Shown: one piece after another, positions 26,885 through 36,049 of the stretch
How the letters are laid out: the number at the start of each line of letters is the position of its first letter
Position numbering within the stretch: position 1 is the first letter of the stretch
NCBI GenBank assembly: GCA_022769005.1
Contig: JALEKK010000022.1
Coordinates: forward strand, 1-45,316
From: Lachnospiraceae bacterium
GTDB taxonomy: Bacteria; Bacillota; Clostridia; Lachnospirales; Lachnospiraceae
Direction: 5' to 3'
Length of the DNA stretch: 45,316 bases
The notes under the pieces: model-generated
What the model saw: the letters and a program-made list of their open reading frames with translations, nothing else
What the model was told of the DNA's origin: nothing
Databases searched by the model: none
Made by a program: the position numbers and the translations under genes

Positions 26885-26961
26885 AAAAAGGATATTATCC
26901 CTGTTTTACATTCAAAATGATTATTTTAAGAATGTATGCTGCAGTGATAATATCCTTTTTT
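26885..26961. terminator. Bidirectional terminator between ychF and rpe
   Basis: The 15-bp stem AAAAAGGATATTATC/GATAATATCCTTTTT encloses an inner ACATTC/GAATGT hairpin, with T tracts on each outer side. It serves both convergent units. Confidence 0.8.
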
Positions 26962-26976
26962 AATATATTTTCTGTT

Positions 26977-27627
26977 TTAGTGTATTTTTTCTATAAATGC
27001 TCTTGTATTCGCGGCAATATCGTCTTTAAATACGGCCGATCCCGCTACTATCCAATCTGCTCCGGCATTTACAATGCTTTCAACATTGTCAAGATTTATT
27101 CCGCCGTCTATCTCAATGATAACATTAAAATTATTGTCATCAACAATTTTTCGTAACTCTCTGACCTTATCAACAGTATGAGGTATAAGCTTCTGTCCTC
27201 CGAAACCCGGTTCCACGCTCATAACAAGCACCATATCCACATCGTTTAAAACAGGCTTTAATACTTCTACCTTTGTATTCGGCTTAATTGAAACTCCGGC
27301 TTTAAGACCGTACTCCTTTATCTTGTCAATTGTTGCATGTATATCTTTACATGCTTCGTAGTGTACGGTGATGTAATCGGCTCCGCATTCGGCGAATTCT
27401 TTGATATATCTTATGGGTTCCTCTATCATCAAATGTACATCAAAAGTTTTATCCGTGGTTTTTCTTATTGACTTAATTACAGGCATACCGAATGAAATAC
27501 TCGGAACAAATAATCCATCCATAACATCGATATGAATTACATCGGCTCCGGCTTTATCGGTTATCTCTATATCTCTTCCGAGATTTGCAAAATCCGCTGA
27601 AAGAATTGATGGTGCAAGTAATGCCAT
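26977..27627 (-). CDS. rpe: Ribulose-phosphate 3-epimerase
   Basis: 216 residues, a TIM barrel of the pentose phosphate pathway that interconverts ribulose-5-phosphate and xylulose-5-phosphate. Motifs: APSILSADFANLG, HIDVMDGLFVPSISFG (metal His and Asp), DVHLMIEEP, MSVEPGFGGQ, EIDGGI and the phosphate site VAGSAVF. The start at 27627 has AGGAGG 6 nt upstream; an ATG 14 codons earlier lies inside the end of rsgA. It is the last gene of the rsmB-to-rpe unit. Confidence 0.96.
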   Translation of the reverse strand: MALLAPSILSADFANLGRDIEITDKAGADVIHIDVMDGLFVPSISFGMPVIKSIRKTTDKTFDVHLMIEEPIRYIKEFAECGADYITVHYEACKDIHATIDKIKEYGLKAGVSIKPNTKVEVLKPVLNDVDMVLVMSVEPGFGGQKLIPHTVDKVRELRKIVDDNNFNVIIEIDGGINLDNVESIVNAGADWIVAGSAVFKDDIAANTRAFIEKIH

Positions 27628-27637
27628 TTGTGTCCTC

Positions 27638-28519
27638 CTAATATTTCTTTTTTCTGTCTGTGTCTTCACAAAATCTTACATAGCTGTCATAGCGCCCCCG
27701 TGAAATGTCTCCCTTCGCAAGAGCTTCCTTTACGGCGCATCCCGGCTCACCTATGTGGATACAACTGTCAAATCTGCATTTTCCGAGAAGCCTTACAAAT
27801 TCCGGAAAATATGCCGCAATATTCTCTTTACCGATATCCGGTAAATCCATTGAAGTAAATCCCGGCGTATCCAAAATATACGTATCCCTGTCAACTTCAA
27901 ATATCTCCGAATGTCTCGTTGTATGTTTCCCGCGTCCGATTTTGCTCATTCCGCCGGTTTCCATGTCGGCATGCGGGAAAATGCCGTTAATAAGAGAGGA
28001 TTTGCCGACTCCGGACGGCCCGGTGAGTATTGAAGTCTTACCCTTCAATATTTTCTTAAGTTCATCAACACCGGTTCCCGTTTTTGCGCTTGTATAAAGA
28101 ATATCATATCCTGTATGAGCAAAATGCGATTCTATCGCATCCAAATCTTCCTTTGACGCATCGTCAACCTTGTTAAAGCAAATCAATGTATCTATGCCGT
28201 AATACTCAAAAAAAATAAGTATCTTATCCATAAGAAGAGGTTTGAATTTAGGCTTTGATGCTGACATTACGATAACCGCCGAATCTATGTTGGCACAGGC
28301 CGGTCTTATAACCGAGTTCTTTCTCTCGGTAATGTCGACAATGTTGCCCGTCTTTTTATCTTCGTCAATAATGTCAATTACCGCATTATCGCCAACAAGG
28401 GGCTTTATCCCTTCTTTGCGGAAAAGCCCCTTTGCCTTACATTCATATAAACCTTTATCTCTTATATCAACATAGTAGAAACCTGCTATGCCTTTTATAA
28501 TTTTACCGGTAAAAGTCAT
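27638..28519 (-). CDS. rsgA: Ribosome small subunit-dependent GTPase A
   Basis: About 293 residues. An OB fold at the N-terminus (GKIIKGIAGFYYVDI) is followed by the circularly permuted GTPase domain with G4 NKVD first, then P loop GPSGVGKSS and DTPGF. The C-terminal zinc site is CRFDSCIHIGEPGC. It checks late 30S assembly. Two starts are possible. The ATG at 28525 overlaps the kinase stop (ATGA); the ATG at 28519 places GGTGA 6 nt upstream and is preferred. Either way it is translationally coupled to the PASTA kinase gene. Confidence 0.94.
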   Translation of the reverse strand: MTFTGKIIKGIAGFYYVDIRDKGLYECKAKGLFRKEGIKPLVGDNAVIDIIDEDKKTGNIVDITERKNSVIRPACANIDSAVIVMSASKPKFKPLLMDKILIFFEYYGIDTLICFNKVDDASKEDLDAIESHFAHTGYDILYTSAKTGTGVDELKKILKGKTSILTGPSGVGKSSLINGIFPHADMETGGMSKIGRGKHTTRHSEIFEVDRDTYILDTPGFTSMDLPDIGKENIAAYFPEFVRLLGKCRFDSCIHIGEPGCAVKEALAKGDISRGRYDSYVRFCEDTDRKKKY

Positions 28520-28521
28520 AA

Positions 28522-30261
28522 TCATTCACCGTCGTCATCATCTGCTGCACCATCATTCGGCTTGTTGTTGTCGGTGTTTGTGTTATTGTTGTTATTGCTG
28601 TTATTCTGATTGTTTTGGTCATTATTGGTTGCAGGTTTCTCCTCAGGCTTAGGTCCCAGACTGATTACCGTCGTAACGGTTGTTCCCGGTTTCACACGTG
28701 TTTCGGCCTCCGGACTCTGACTAATGACAGTGCCCTTCGGTTTATTACTGTACTCCGCTCTGACTTCGGTATATCCCAATCCGACTCCCGTTACGGCTGA
28801 TTGAGCTCCCGACTGGGAATAACCTATAACTTTCGGAACCGTTACATATGATTCCGTTGTGGTTTCTTCCGTAGTTGTCTCTTTTGTCGTTGTTTCCGCA
28901 TTAGGATTATTTCCCGCTACCGTAATTGTAACAAGAGATCCCTTTGCTACCTTATCTCCCGCATTAATACTCTGATCGATTACGGTTCCTTCGGATTCAT
29001 CGCTCTCATCATCATATGCAACCTTTACCATGAATCCCGCATCCGTAAGAGTTCTTCTCGCCTGAGCCAATGTGCTGCCCTTCACGTTCGGAACTTCAAT
29101 GGTAGCCTGCGTTTCCGTTGTCACAGCCTCTGTTGTTGCCTCTTTCTTTCCGCCGATCATTCCGTTGGAAGACAATACGACAAGTATGATTATTATTGCG
29201 ATAATAATGGCTGCGGCAATACCGATACCTACCCACTTCATTACGCCGTTAAGCTTCTCATTGTCTTCATCATCTATGTCTACTTTATCATCATAGATAT
29301 CCGTATTTTCCTTTTCGGCTTCCTTTTTTGCTTTTTCCGTATCCACAAGCTTTGTCTCTGCTCCTTCGACGTTTTCCGCACCGTTTGCGGTCGCTCCCGC
29401 CGCGGCAAATGCTGAAGGATCCTGTACAAAGTCAACATCCGGCATAATAAGAGATTTCTTAAGGTCGGAAATAAGCTCACTTACGGACTGATATCTCAAA
29501 TCCTGTCTTTTATTGGTACACTTTTGAACGATTTTGTCGACGCTTATCGGGATTCCGCTTATATATTCGGACGGCGGCTCTATCTCGTCCTGAATATGAT
29601 GAACCGCAACGGCAACCGTTGTATCACCGTCAAAAGGAACTTGCCCCGTAAGCATTTCAAAAAGCGTAATACCGAATGAATAGATATCGCTTCTTTCATC
29701 AAGATATCCGCCTCTCGCCTGTTCCGGAGACATGTAATGCACCGAACCCATTGCATTTGAAGCAACCGTTGTCGTCGATGTTGCAACCCTTGCAATACCG
29801 AAGTCCGTTACCTTTACTTTTCCGTCTTTTGAAATAATTATATTCTGAGGTTTAATATCTCTGTGAACAATATGATGTTCATGGGCCGCTTCCATGCCGT
29901 TTGCAATCTGTATCGCAATGCTTACGGCTTCTTTATATTGTAAATGCCCCTTTCTCTCTATATATTTCTTAAGTGTTATACCTTCGATAAGTTCAAGAAC
30001 GATGTAATATGTGCTGTCCTCATTACCTACATCATAAACGCTTACAATATTAGGATTATTAAGCACCGCCGCCGATCTCGCTTCCGATCTGAACTTTGCG
30101 ACAAATTGCTTATCGTCCGAATATTCTTTTTTAAGAACCTTAATTGCTACATATCTGTTGAGCTTATGATCGATTGCACGGTAAACATCCGCCATTCCGC
30201 CCGTACCGATTCTCTCAATAATCTCATATCTTTCCGATAAAATAACTCCCTTATTCAACAT
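28522..30261 (-). CDS. prkC: PASTA-domain serine/threonine protein kinase (PrkC/IreK/Stk type)
   Basis: 579 residues. A cytoplasmic kinase domain (about 12-270) has GTGGMADVY, catalytic HRDIKPQN and DFG in TDFGIAR, with a T-rich activation loop (TSTTTVASN). A juxtamembrane acidic linker and one membrane helix (near 343-366) follow. Outside are two PASTA domains: VPNVKGSTLAQARRTL, then VPKVIGYSQSGAQSAV. Thr/Glu spacers precede each, and the tail is Asn-rich and ends in Asp-Asp-Asp-Asp-Gly-Glu. It senses cell-wall muropeptides or lipid II and phosphorylates IreB-type targets. The ribosome site is weak (GGAAAGGG about 14 nt away). Two PASTA repeats are fewer than the three to five often seen. 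Confidence 0.95.
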   Translation of the reverse strand: MLNKGVILSERYEIIERIGTGGMADVYRAIDHKLNRYVAIKVLKKEYSDDKQFVAKFRSEARSAAVLNNPNIVSVYDVGNEDSTYYIVLELIEGITLKKYIERKGHLQYKEAVSIAIQIANGMEAAHEHHIVHRDIKPQNIIISKDGKVKVTDFGIARVATSTTTVASNAMGSVHYMSPEQARGGYLDERSDIYSFGITLFEMLTGQVPFDGDTTVAVAVHHIQDEIEPPSEYISGIPISVDKIVQKCTNKRQDLRYQSVSELISDLKKSLIMPDVDFVQDPSAFAAAGATANGAENVEGAETKLVDTEKAKKEAEKENTDIYDDKVDIDDEDNEKLNGVMKWVGIGIAAAIIIAIIIILVVLSSNGMIGGKKEATTEAVTTETQATIEVPNVKGSTLAQARRTLTDAGFMVKVAYDDESDESEGTVIDQSINAGDKVAKGSLVTITVAGNNPNAETTTKETTTEETTTESYVTVPKVIGYSQSGAQSAVTGVGLGYTEVRAEYSNKPKGTVISQSPEAETRVKPGTTVTTVISLGPKPEEKPATNNDQNNQNNSNNNNNTNTDNNKPNDGAADDDDGE

Positions 30262-30287
30262 TGTTTAGGATAGCCCTTTCCGATAAA

Positions 30288-31013
30288 TTAAAGTGGCTCA
30301 ATAATCATTGCCGTAATATTATCCTTACCACCGTTTTCATTTGCTTTTTTAACCAGCTCTTCAACCCGGCCTTCGATAGTGTCTTCAGATTTGACAATCT
30401 CCAATATATCCCGGTCTGATACCATGTTGGTAAGACCGTCACTGCATAAAAGCAGCATTGAAGAATCCGTTAAATCAACCGAAAATAATTCCGGCGATAC
30501 TTCATCCACAACTCCGATTGCCCTTGTTATTATATTTTTATTGACATGTGTGCGTGCTTCCTCTTTATCTATCTGTCCCCGCAGAACCATTTCTTCCACA
30601 AGCGAATGATCTCTCGTAATTTGCAAAATATCATTTTCTATAAGATATAATCTGCTGTCTCCGACATTCGCCACTTTAAGAACGTCTCCGTCTATAGTCG
30701 CAGCCACCAATGTGGTTCCCATTCCCTCATAGTCCTCTGATTCTTTGGACTTCTCTATGAGCATTCCGTTTACCTCATTAATCGCCTTCGCAAGTATGGT
30801 GACCGGATCTCTGTAATCTCCGTAACTTTCAACCAATCTGATTATATTCTCAATCGTAAACCTTGAAGCCAGATCTCCTGCTTTATGTCCGCCCATACCG
30901 TCCGCTACAAGGAATAAATTAGGTAAATTCCCGACAGGCTCCGATGAATAATAAAAACAGTCCTGATTGGTATCCCGCGCACGTCCCACGTCCGTTATCG
31001 CGTATGCTTTCAT
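30288..31013 (-). CDS. prpC: PP2C-type Stp1/IreP family protein phosphatase
   Basis: 241 residues. Metal-binding blocks: DVGRARDTNQD, LFLVADGMGGHKAGD, NVGDSRLYL, DHSLVEEM, LCSDGL and KDNITAMI. It removes phosphate from the PASTA kinase and its substrates. The ATG at 31013 overlaps the rlmN stop (ATGA), with AAGGAG about 10 nt upstream; an ATG ten codons earlier has no such site. The kinase gene follows after 26 nt, the usual phosphatase-kinase pair. Confidence 0.95.
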   Translation of the reverse strand: MKAYAITDVGRARDTNQDCFYYSSEPVGNLPNLFLVADGMGGHKAGDLASRFTIENIIRLVESYGDYRDPVTILAKAINEVNGMLIEKSKESEDYEGMGTTLVAATIDGDVLKVANVGDSRLYLIENDILQITRDHSLVEEMVLRGQIDKEEARTHVNKNIITRAIGVVDEVSPELFSVDLTDSSMLLLCSDGLTNMVSDRDILEIVKSEDTIEGRVEELVKKANENGGKDNITAMIIEPL

Positions 31014-32044
31014 CTGGTATATCTCCTTCTTAATTGTCCACACGCTCCATCAATATCCAAACCTAAACCTCTTCTAATAGTAACATTTACACCGTTTTTT
31101 TCAAGCACATTTTTGAATGTGACAGCCTGTGTATCGGCTGAATTTGCATAGTTGCGCTCCTTAATGGGGTTGTATTTTATCAGGTTGACATGACAGTTTT
31201 TACCTGATAATAAAGATATAAGTTCACGTGCCGACTGCTCATCGTCGTTGACTCCGTCTATGAGAGCATATTCAAATGAAAGCCTTCTGCCTGTTTTCTC
31301 AAAATAATAATCACAGGCCTCCATAAGTTTGTCTGTTGTATATGTTTTTTCTATCGGCATGATTTTCAATCTCTTTTCATGGGTTGCCGCATGAAGTGAT
31401 ACCGCAAGAGTTATCTGAAGTTTTTCATCTGCCAATTCATACATTTTCGGAATTATTCCGCATGTGGATACGGTTATGTTTCTCTGACTTATATTCTGTC
31501 CGTCCTCGTCATTTATTATATTTATAAACTTCAGAAAATTATCAAGATTAAGAAGCGGCTCTCCGGATCCCATAACGACTATGTTACTGACCTTTTTACC
31601 CTCCAGTTCCTGCATTCTCATCACCTGAAGAAGCATTTCTCCGGCTGTAACGTCTCTTACTGCTCCGTCGATTGTAGAGGCGCAAAATGTGCATCCGCAA
31701 TCACATCCCACCTGTGAAGAAATACATACGGAATTTCCGTGCTTATATTCCATCCATACACTTTCTATCATGTTGCCGTCTTCAAGTTCCCATAGATACT
31801 TTGCCGTATTATCCAGTGCAGATCGCTGAATACTGTATGGTTCAATATGATTTATATATGTTTTTTCTTTTAAGTTATCCCTTAACGACTTTGATAAATT
31901 TGTCATTTCATCATAGTTATATATACACTTATTATGTAACCACGAGAATAACTGTTTCGCCCTGAAAGGTTTTTCGCCTGCCTCGGTAAAAAAATCCTTT
32001 AGTTCGGATTTCGTCATGGACATTATGTCTTTCTTTTCTTTCAT
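31010..32044 (-). CDS. rlmN: Dual-specificity 23S rRNA/tRNA adenine-C2 methyltransferase RlmN
   Basis: 344 residues, a radical SAM enzyme that methylates C2 of A2503 in 23S rRNA and A37 of some tRNAs. The cluster motif is CDCGCTFC (CxxxCxxC). Also seen are the GSGEPLLN block, AVSLHA, and the C-terminal catalytic cysteine in DIDGACGQL, with the second catalytic cysteine expected near the end. The ATG at 32044 has AAAAGGG upstream; an earlier ATG is less well placed. Its end overlaps prpC. Confidence 0.95.
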   Translation of the reverse strand: MKEKKDIMSMTKSELKDFFTEAGEKPFRAKQLFSWLHNKCIYNYDEMTNLSKSLRDNLKEKTYINHIEPYSIQRSALDNTAKYLWELEDGNMIESVWMEYKHGNSVCISSQVGCDCGCTFCASTIDGAVRDVTAGEMLLQVMRMQELEGKKVSNIVVMGSGEPLLNLDNFLKFINIINDEDGQNISQRNITVSTCGIIPKMYELADEKLQITLAVSLHAATHEKRLKIMPIEKTYTTDKLMEACDYYFEKTGRRLSFEYALIDGVNDDEQSARELISLLSGKNCHVNLIKYNPIKERNYANSADTQAVTFKNVLEKNGVNVTIRRGLGLDIDGACGQLRRRYTR

Positions 32045-32149
32045 TTTTATCCCTTTTAATGATGAAAATATCCGCAATTGTTTAATATGCTTTGATCGCC
32101 ATACCCGAATAACAGCCGTATCATCGGCATTTGATCATGAATATCGGCA

Positions 32150-33523
32150 TTATTCCTTTTTAAATATTGCAATAAAAAATCCGTCCGTGTGTATATGCTC
32201 AGTCGGAAGATATTGCTTTGAAAAGATCAGCTTCATACAGTTGTTTTTCAATATATACGCTGCATTTTCTTCATTTTCTTCAACATTGAGCGTACATGTG
32301 CTGTAAACTAATGTACCTCCGGGTTTAAGATATCTCACCGCATTATCCGCTATCTTCTTTTGTATATCCAAAAGTTCTTTTATGCCGCTTTTCTTAAAAT
32401 GCAGATTTATATCCGGCTTTTTGCTTATAACTCCGAGTCCGGAACAGGGTACATCCGCAATTACCGCATCATATTTCTCAAAATCCTCTTCGAAATACGT
32501 ACATGCATCCTTAACTTCCGTAACAATTCCATCGATACCGAGCCGACTTATGTTCTCTTTTATCGTATCTGCCTTTGACTTTGTTTTATCCCTTGCCGTT
32601 ATGGTACATTTTCCGTATTCGGACACGTTTAAATATGTTCCTATGCTTTTTCCTCCCGGAGAAGCGCACATGTCAAGAACCAAAGAGCCGTCTCCGATGT
32701 GAACATTTTCATAAGACAGTATGCTGCTTAAGTCCTGAACATAGAATAAGCCATCCTTAAATGATTCTAAGTTTCTTAATGAATCAAAATTGCTTATGGA
32801 GAGGCATTTGCTCTCAAGTTCGTTTTGCTTCTCCGTTCCGGTCTCGGAATCATCGTAACATTTAGGAGCAAGATCCACCTCCGCGCCTTCATCCTCCAAA
32901 AGAGCTTCAAGATACGGCGCACTTGTTTTTTCGGTGTTGATTCGAATATATATTTTTTTGCCTTCTCTTGTATTTTTCGCAAGATCTTCCAGCTTTTTCT
33001 CAACAGAGCCGCCGTACTGTTTTAATGACTTTTCCCAAATGTCCAAAATATCTTTTTGTATTGAATATTTTACGGACAAATAATCTTTATAATTTTCTTT
33101 CGGCGGAAGTTTGATTGTTTCTTTTTGTCTGATAAGATTTCTGAGTACTCCGTTTACAAAACCTTTTAATTTGTCCATGCCAAGCTCACCGGCCAGCTTT
33201 ACACCTTCATTAACGGCCGCACTGTCCGGTATGTTGTCCGCACATAATATCTGATATGCCGACAGCTCCAAAATGATAAGTATTGACGGATTTACTTTAT
33301 TAATCGGTCTGCTCAGCAGTTTTGATAAGTAATAGTCTGTCAGAATAATGTTTTCGACGGTTCCGTAGGCTGTTTTGGTAATAAATCTTTTACTCACTGA
33401 CGAGAGCCCGGAACACTTTTTACTCTCAAAAATTCTGTCTATTGTGGCCGCACATGACTTATTCTTTTTCTTAACCTCAAACAGAATGTCATAAACTATT
33501 CTTCGCTCATTTATCGGTTTCAT
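32150..33523 (-). CDS. rsmB: 16S rRNA (cytosine-967-C5)-methyltransferase RsmB
   Basis: 457 residues. An N-terminal NusB-like RNA-binding domain (to about 140) includes RFITKTAYGTVEN and AYQILCADNIPDSAAVNE. The SAM fold with DMCASPGGKS, DVPCSGLGV and the catalytic cysteine in YSTCTLNVEEN completes the family pattern. It heads the rsmB-rlmN-prpC-prkC-rsgA-rpe unit, with a probable promoter about 60 nt upstream. A 105-nt spacer to rlmN shows no feature. Confidence 0.95.
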   Translation of the reverse strand: MKPINERRIVYDILFEVKKKNKSCAATIDRIFESKKCSGLSSVSKRFITKTAYGTVENIILTDYYLSKLLSRPINKVNPSILIILELSAYQILCADNIPDSAAVNEGVKLAGELGMDKLKGFVNGVLRNLIRQKETIKLPPKENYKDYLSVKYSIQKDILDIWEKSLKQYGGSVEKKLEDLAKNTREGKKIYIRINTEKTSAPYLEALLEDEGAEVDLAPKCYDDSETGTEKQNELESKCLSISNFDSLRNLESFKDGLFYVQDLSSILSYENVHIGDGSLVLDMCASPGGKSIGTYLNVSEYGKCTITARDKTKSKADTIKENISRLGIDGIVTEVKDACTYFEEDFEKYDAVIADVPCSGLGVISKKPDINLHFKKSGIKELLDIQKKIADNAVRYLKPGGTLVYSTCTLNVEENEENAAYILKNNCMKLIFSKQYLPTEHIHTDGFFIAIFKKE

Positions 33524-33581
33524 TGTTTACCCCATATGTTCTGCAATGTTATCTGCCTTAAAAATACAAATATAATAATAT

Positions 33582-33609
33582 TTTATAATGAAAATTTTTA
33601 TTATGTAAA
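33582..33609 (-). promoter_or_regulatory. Probable promoter for the rsmB-rpe operon
   Basis: On the minus strand TTTACA (33604-33609) and TATAAA (33582-33587) with 16 nt between. The transcript would start near 33575, about 50 nt before rsmB. The remainder of the 33524-33781 spacer is AT-rich with no gene. Confidence 0.5.
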
Positions 33610-33781
33610 CCTTTTAACAGTATTCTTGAATAATAGTCGCTGAAATAAAATATACTTTTAAATATACAAAATATCAGAATTATTCATATTTAATAATCGG
33701 TTAATGATAACATCTTTTTTACGGTTTGTCATTTTCGGAATTGAAGGTATGATTCGTAAGTTTTATTCACATAATAAAACA

Positions 33782-33801
33782 AGGCGGGATAAAACCCGCC
33801 T
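33782..33801 (-). terminator. Terminator after the zinc metallopeptidase gene
   Basis: The 7-bp GC stem AGGCGGG/CCCGCCT with a 6-nt loop is followed on the minus strand by TGTTTTATTATG. It ends the priA-def-fmt-metallopeptidase unit 6 nt after the last stop. Confidence 0.85.
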
Positions 33802-33806
33802 GTTAA

Positions 33807-34511
33807 TTAATCTCTGTTTCTTGCGATAAATATTAATCTTATCAGCTGAAGCACCGACGTTGCGGCAGCCGCAACGTATGTCATAGCCGCAGCGGTAAGA
33901 ACTTCTCTTGCCTGAGCCACTTCCGTACCGTCAAGCATTCCTTCGCTTTTAAGTATCTTTAACGCTCTTCTTGATGCATTAAATTCAACAGGTAAAGTTA
34001 CCAACTGAAACAAAACCGCAATGGCAAATAATATTATACCTATCTGAAGGAATATTCCGCTGCCTGAGTTGCTTTGAAAGAATAATCCCATAATGATAAA
34101 TATCCACGATATACTTGATGAAAAATTCACAACAGGTACAAGTGCGGTTCTGAATGAAAGAAAACCGTAATTTGTGGCATCCTGAACCGCATGACCGCAC
34201 TCGTGAGCCGCCACACTTACCGCTGTGATACTCCTGTTGTTATAAACAGGCTGAGACAATGAAACATTTTTATTCCTCGGGTCGTAATGGTCCGAATAAT
34301 TACCCTGTATACCTGTTACGGTAACACCGCTTAACCCCTGATTTCTGAGTATTGTCTGCGCCGCTTCCCTACCGGTAAGTCCGCTCTTAGACATCACTTT
34401 GGAATATTTGGACATGGCGCTGCTTACCCAGATTTGGGCAATCGTGGTAATAATGAGCGAAACCCCCATTACTACCCAATATGTCCAATCAAAAGCATAG
34501 AAATAATACAT
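33807..34511 (-). CDS. Membrane zinc metallopeptidase, YugP family
   Basis: 234 residues. An N-terminal membrane helix (about 10-30), the zinc motif HECGH with the preceding AVSVAA, two to three further hydrophobic segments (about 125-185), and EFNASRRAL, which may carry the third ligand. The family is predicted to be membrane-bound neutral zinc peptidases; its natural substrate is unknown. It lies 16 nt after fmt, its usual place in Clostridia. The ribosome site is GGAAAGGAG, close to the ATG. Confidence 0.9.
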   Translation of the reverse strand: MYYFYAFDWTYWVVMGVSLIITTIAQIWVSSAMSKYSKVMSKSGLTGREAAQTILRNQGLSGVTVTGIQGNYSDHYDPRNKNVSLSQPVYNNRSITAVSVAAHECGHAVQDATNYGFLSFRTALVPVVNFSSSISWIFIIMGLFFQSNSGSGIFLQIGIILFAIAVLFQLVTLPVEFNASRRALKILKSEGMLDGTEVAQAREVLTAAAMTYVAAAATSVLQLIRLIFIARNRD

Positions 34512-34527
34512 ATGCGCTCCTTTCCGT

Positions 34528-35466
34528 TTAATTACCGAGCACTGTTCCGACTTCCGGATTATATCCTCTTAAAAAATCTCCGCATTTCATGCGTTTTTTG
34601 CCTTCAAGCTGTAATTCTTTAATTTCAAGAGCATCCTTCCCGCATTTAACAATAAACGAATCTTTGCCTACGGAAATAATTGAACCCGCAGGAAGACTGT
34701 CATCTTCATATGTTAATACGTCGGCATCCCATAACTTTAAAGTCTTTCCGTTTAGTTTTGTAAATGCACTCGGCCACGGATTGAGACCTCTTATAAGGCG
34801 CTCTATATCCGTCGCAGATTTATTAAAATCTATTTTACCGAAGGATTTGTCGAATACGGTAACCTGCGTAGCCAGAGATTCATCCTGTGGGATTCTCTTA
34901 ATGGTTCCCTTTTCCAGGCCGTCCAAGGTTTCAACAAGCAGTTCTGCTCCTATTACGCTTAATTTATCAAAAAGCGATCCCCCGGTTTCTTTTTTGTCAA
35001 GTTTAACTGACTTCTGAAGTAAAATATCTCCCGTGTCAAGTCCTTCTCCCATAAACATTGTCGTAACACCGGAGTACTCATCTCCGTTTATTACGGACCA
35101 CTGTATGGGTGCGGCTCCTCTGTATTTCGGAAGAAGTGACGCATGTACATTTATACATCCGAACTTTGGAATGTCCAACAATTCCTTAGGAAGTATTTTT
35201 CCGTAAGCAACAACAACGGCAACATCCGGATTTAATTCCCTTATCTGCTTAATAAATTCTTCATTTTTAGCCTTCTCAGGCTGTAAGATATATTCTATTC
35301 CGAGTCTGATTGCCTCTTCCTTTACGGGAGAAAAGGCCAAAGCTCCGCTTCTTCCCCTCGGTTTGTCAGGCTGCGTTACAACAGCCTGAATAACATGACC
35401 GGCACCTGAAATTGCTTTAAGTGTTTCAACCGCAAAATCAGGCGTACCCATAAAAACAACTTTCAT
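34528..35466 (-). CDS. fmt: Methionyl-tRNA formyltransferase
   Basis: 312 residues. It formylates initiator Met-tRNA with 10-formyl-THF. MGTPDFAVETL opens the Rossmann domain. Catalytic and folate sites: NVHASLLPKYRGAAPIQW and GLDTGDIL. The C-terminal OB-like domain includes RGLNPWPSAF and LRGYNPEVG. Its ATG overlaps the def stop by one base (TAATG), so the two are coupled. The formyl donor pathway is represented by fhs 3 kb away. Confidence 0.96.
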   Translation of the reverse strand: MKVVFMGTPDFAVETLKAISGAGHVIQAVVTQPDKPRGRSGALAFSPVKEEAIRLGIEYILQPEKAKNEEFIKQIRELNPDVAVVVAYGKILPKELLDIPKFGCINVHASLLPKYRGAAPIQWSVINGDEYSGVTTMFMGEGLDTGDILLQKSVKLDKKETGGSLFDKLSVIGAELLVETLDGLEKGTIKRIPQDESLATQVTVFDKSFGKIDFNKSATDIERLIRGLNPWPSAFTKLNGKTLKLWDADVLTYEDDSLPAGSIISVGKDSFIVKCGKDALEIKELQLEGKKRMKCGDFLRGYNPEVGTVLGN

Positions 35467-35945
35467 TATTCGCCTTTCTCTTCAGCTTCCTGTTCTTTTA
35501 CTCTGTCAATGTAAAGTATTCCTTCCAAATGGTCGATCTCGTGCTGAAGACATCTTGCAATTAATCCGTGAGCATCAATGGAAAACGGATTCATGTCTTC
35601 ATCAAACGCCTCTACCACCACATGCTCGGCTCTTCTGACTTCACATGATTTATCGGGAACCGAAAGACATCCCTCTTCTCCCGTCTGTTCTCCGTCCATT
35701 TCAATAATTACCGGATTGATGAAAACCATAGGCTTCTTTACATCTTCTTCAACCCCCGCATCTATTACCACAACTCTTCTGAGAACACCTACCTGAGGAG
35801 CTGCAAGACCTACTCCCTCTTCTTTATAGAGTGTTTCAAACATATCTGATATTAATTCTTTTATTCTCGGAGTAACTTCTTTAACTTCCCTTGATTTTTT
35901 TCTGAGTATTTCATCTCCGACTATTCTTATTTCTCTAAGAGCCAT
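35466..35945 (-). CDS. def: Peptide deformylase
   Basis: 159 residues with all three motifs: GVGLAAPQVG, EEGCLSVP (metal Cys) and QHEIDHLEG (two metal His and the catalytic Glu). It removes the formyl group from nascent proteins. GGGGGAA precedes the ATG. The last residues are acidic. It lies between priA (104 nt upstream) and fmt. Confidence 0.97.
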   Translation of the reverse strand: MALREIRIVGDEILRKKSREVKEVTPRIKELISDMFETLYKEEGVGLAAPQVGVLRRVVVIDAGVEEDVKKPMVFINPVIIEMDGEQTGEEGCLSVPDKSCEVRRAEHVVVEAFDEDMNPFSIDAHGLIARCLQHEIDHLEGILYIDRVKEQEAEEKGE

Positions 35946-36049
35946 TTTATATTCCCCCTATGTTGTATTTTCATATTAATCATAAATCTGACATTATAGG
36001 ATACACAATAATCCTCTGTTTGTAAATTTACGGCCTCCTAAGATACATT

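Noticed and set aside
35946-36049. Possible small RNA between priA and def
   Set aside because: Only 104 nt, AT-rich, with no stable hairpin or promoter pair.
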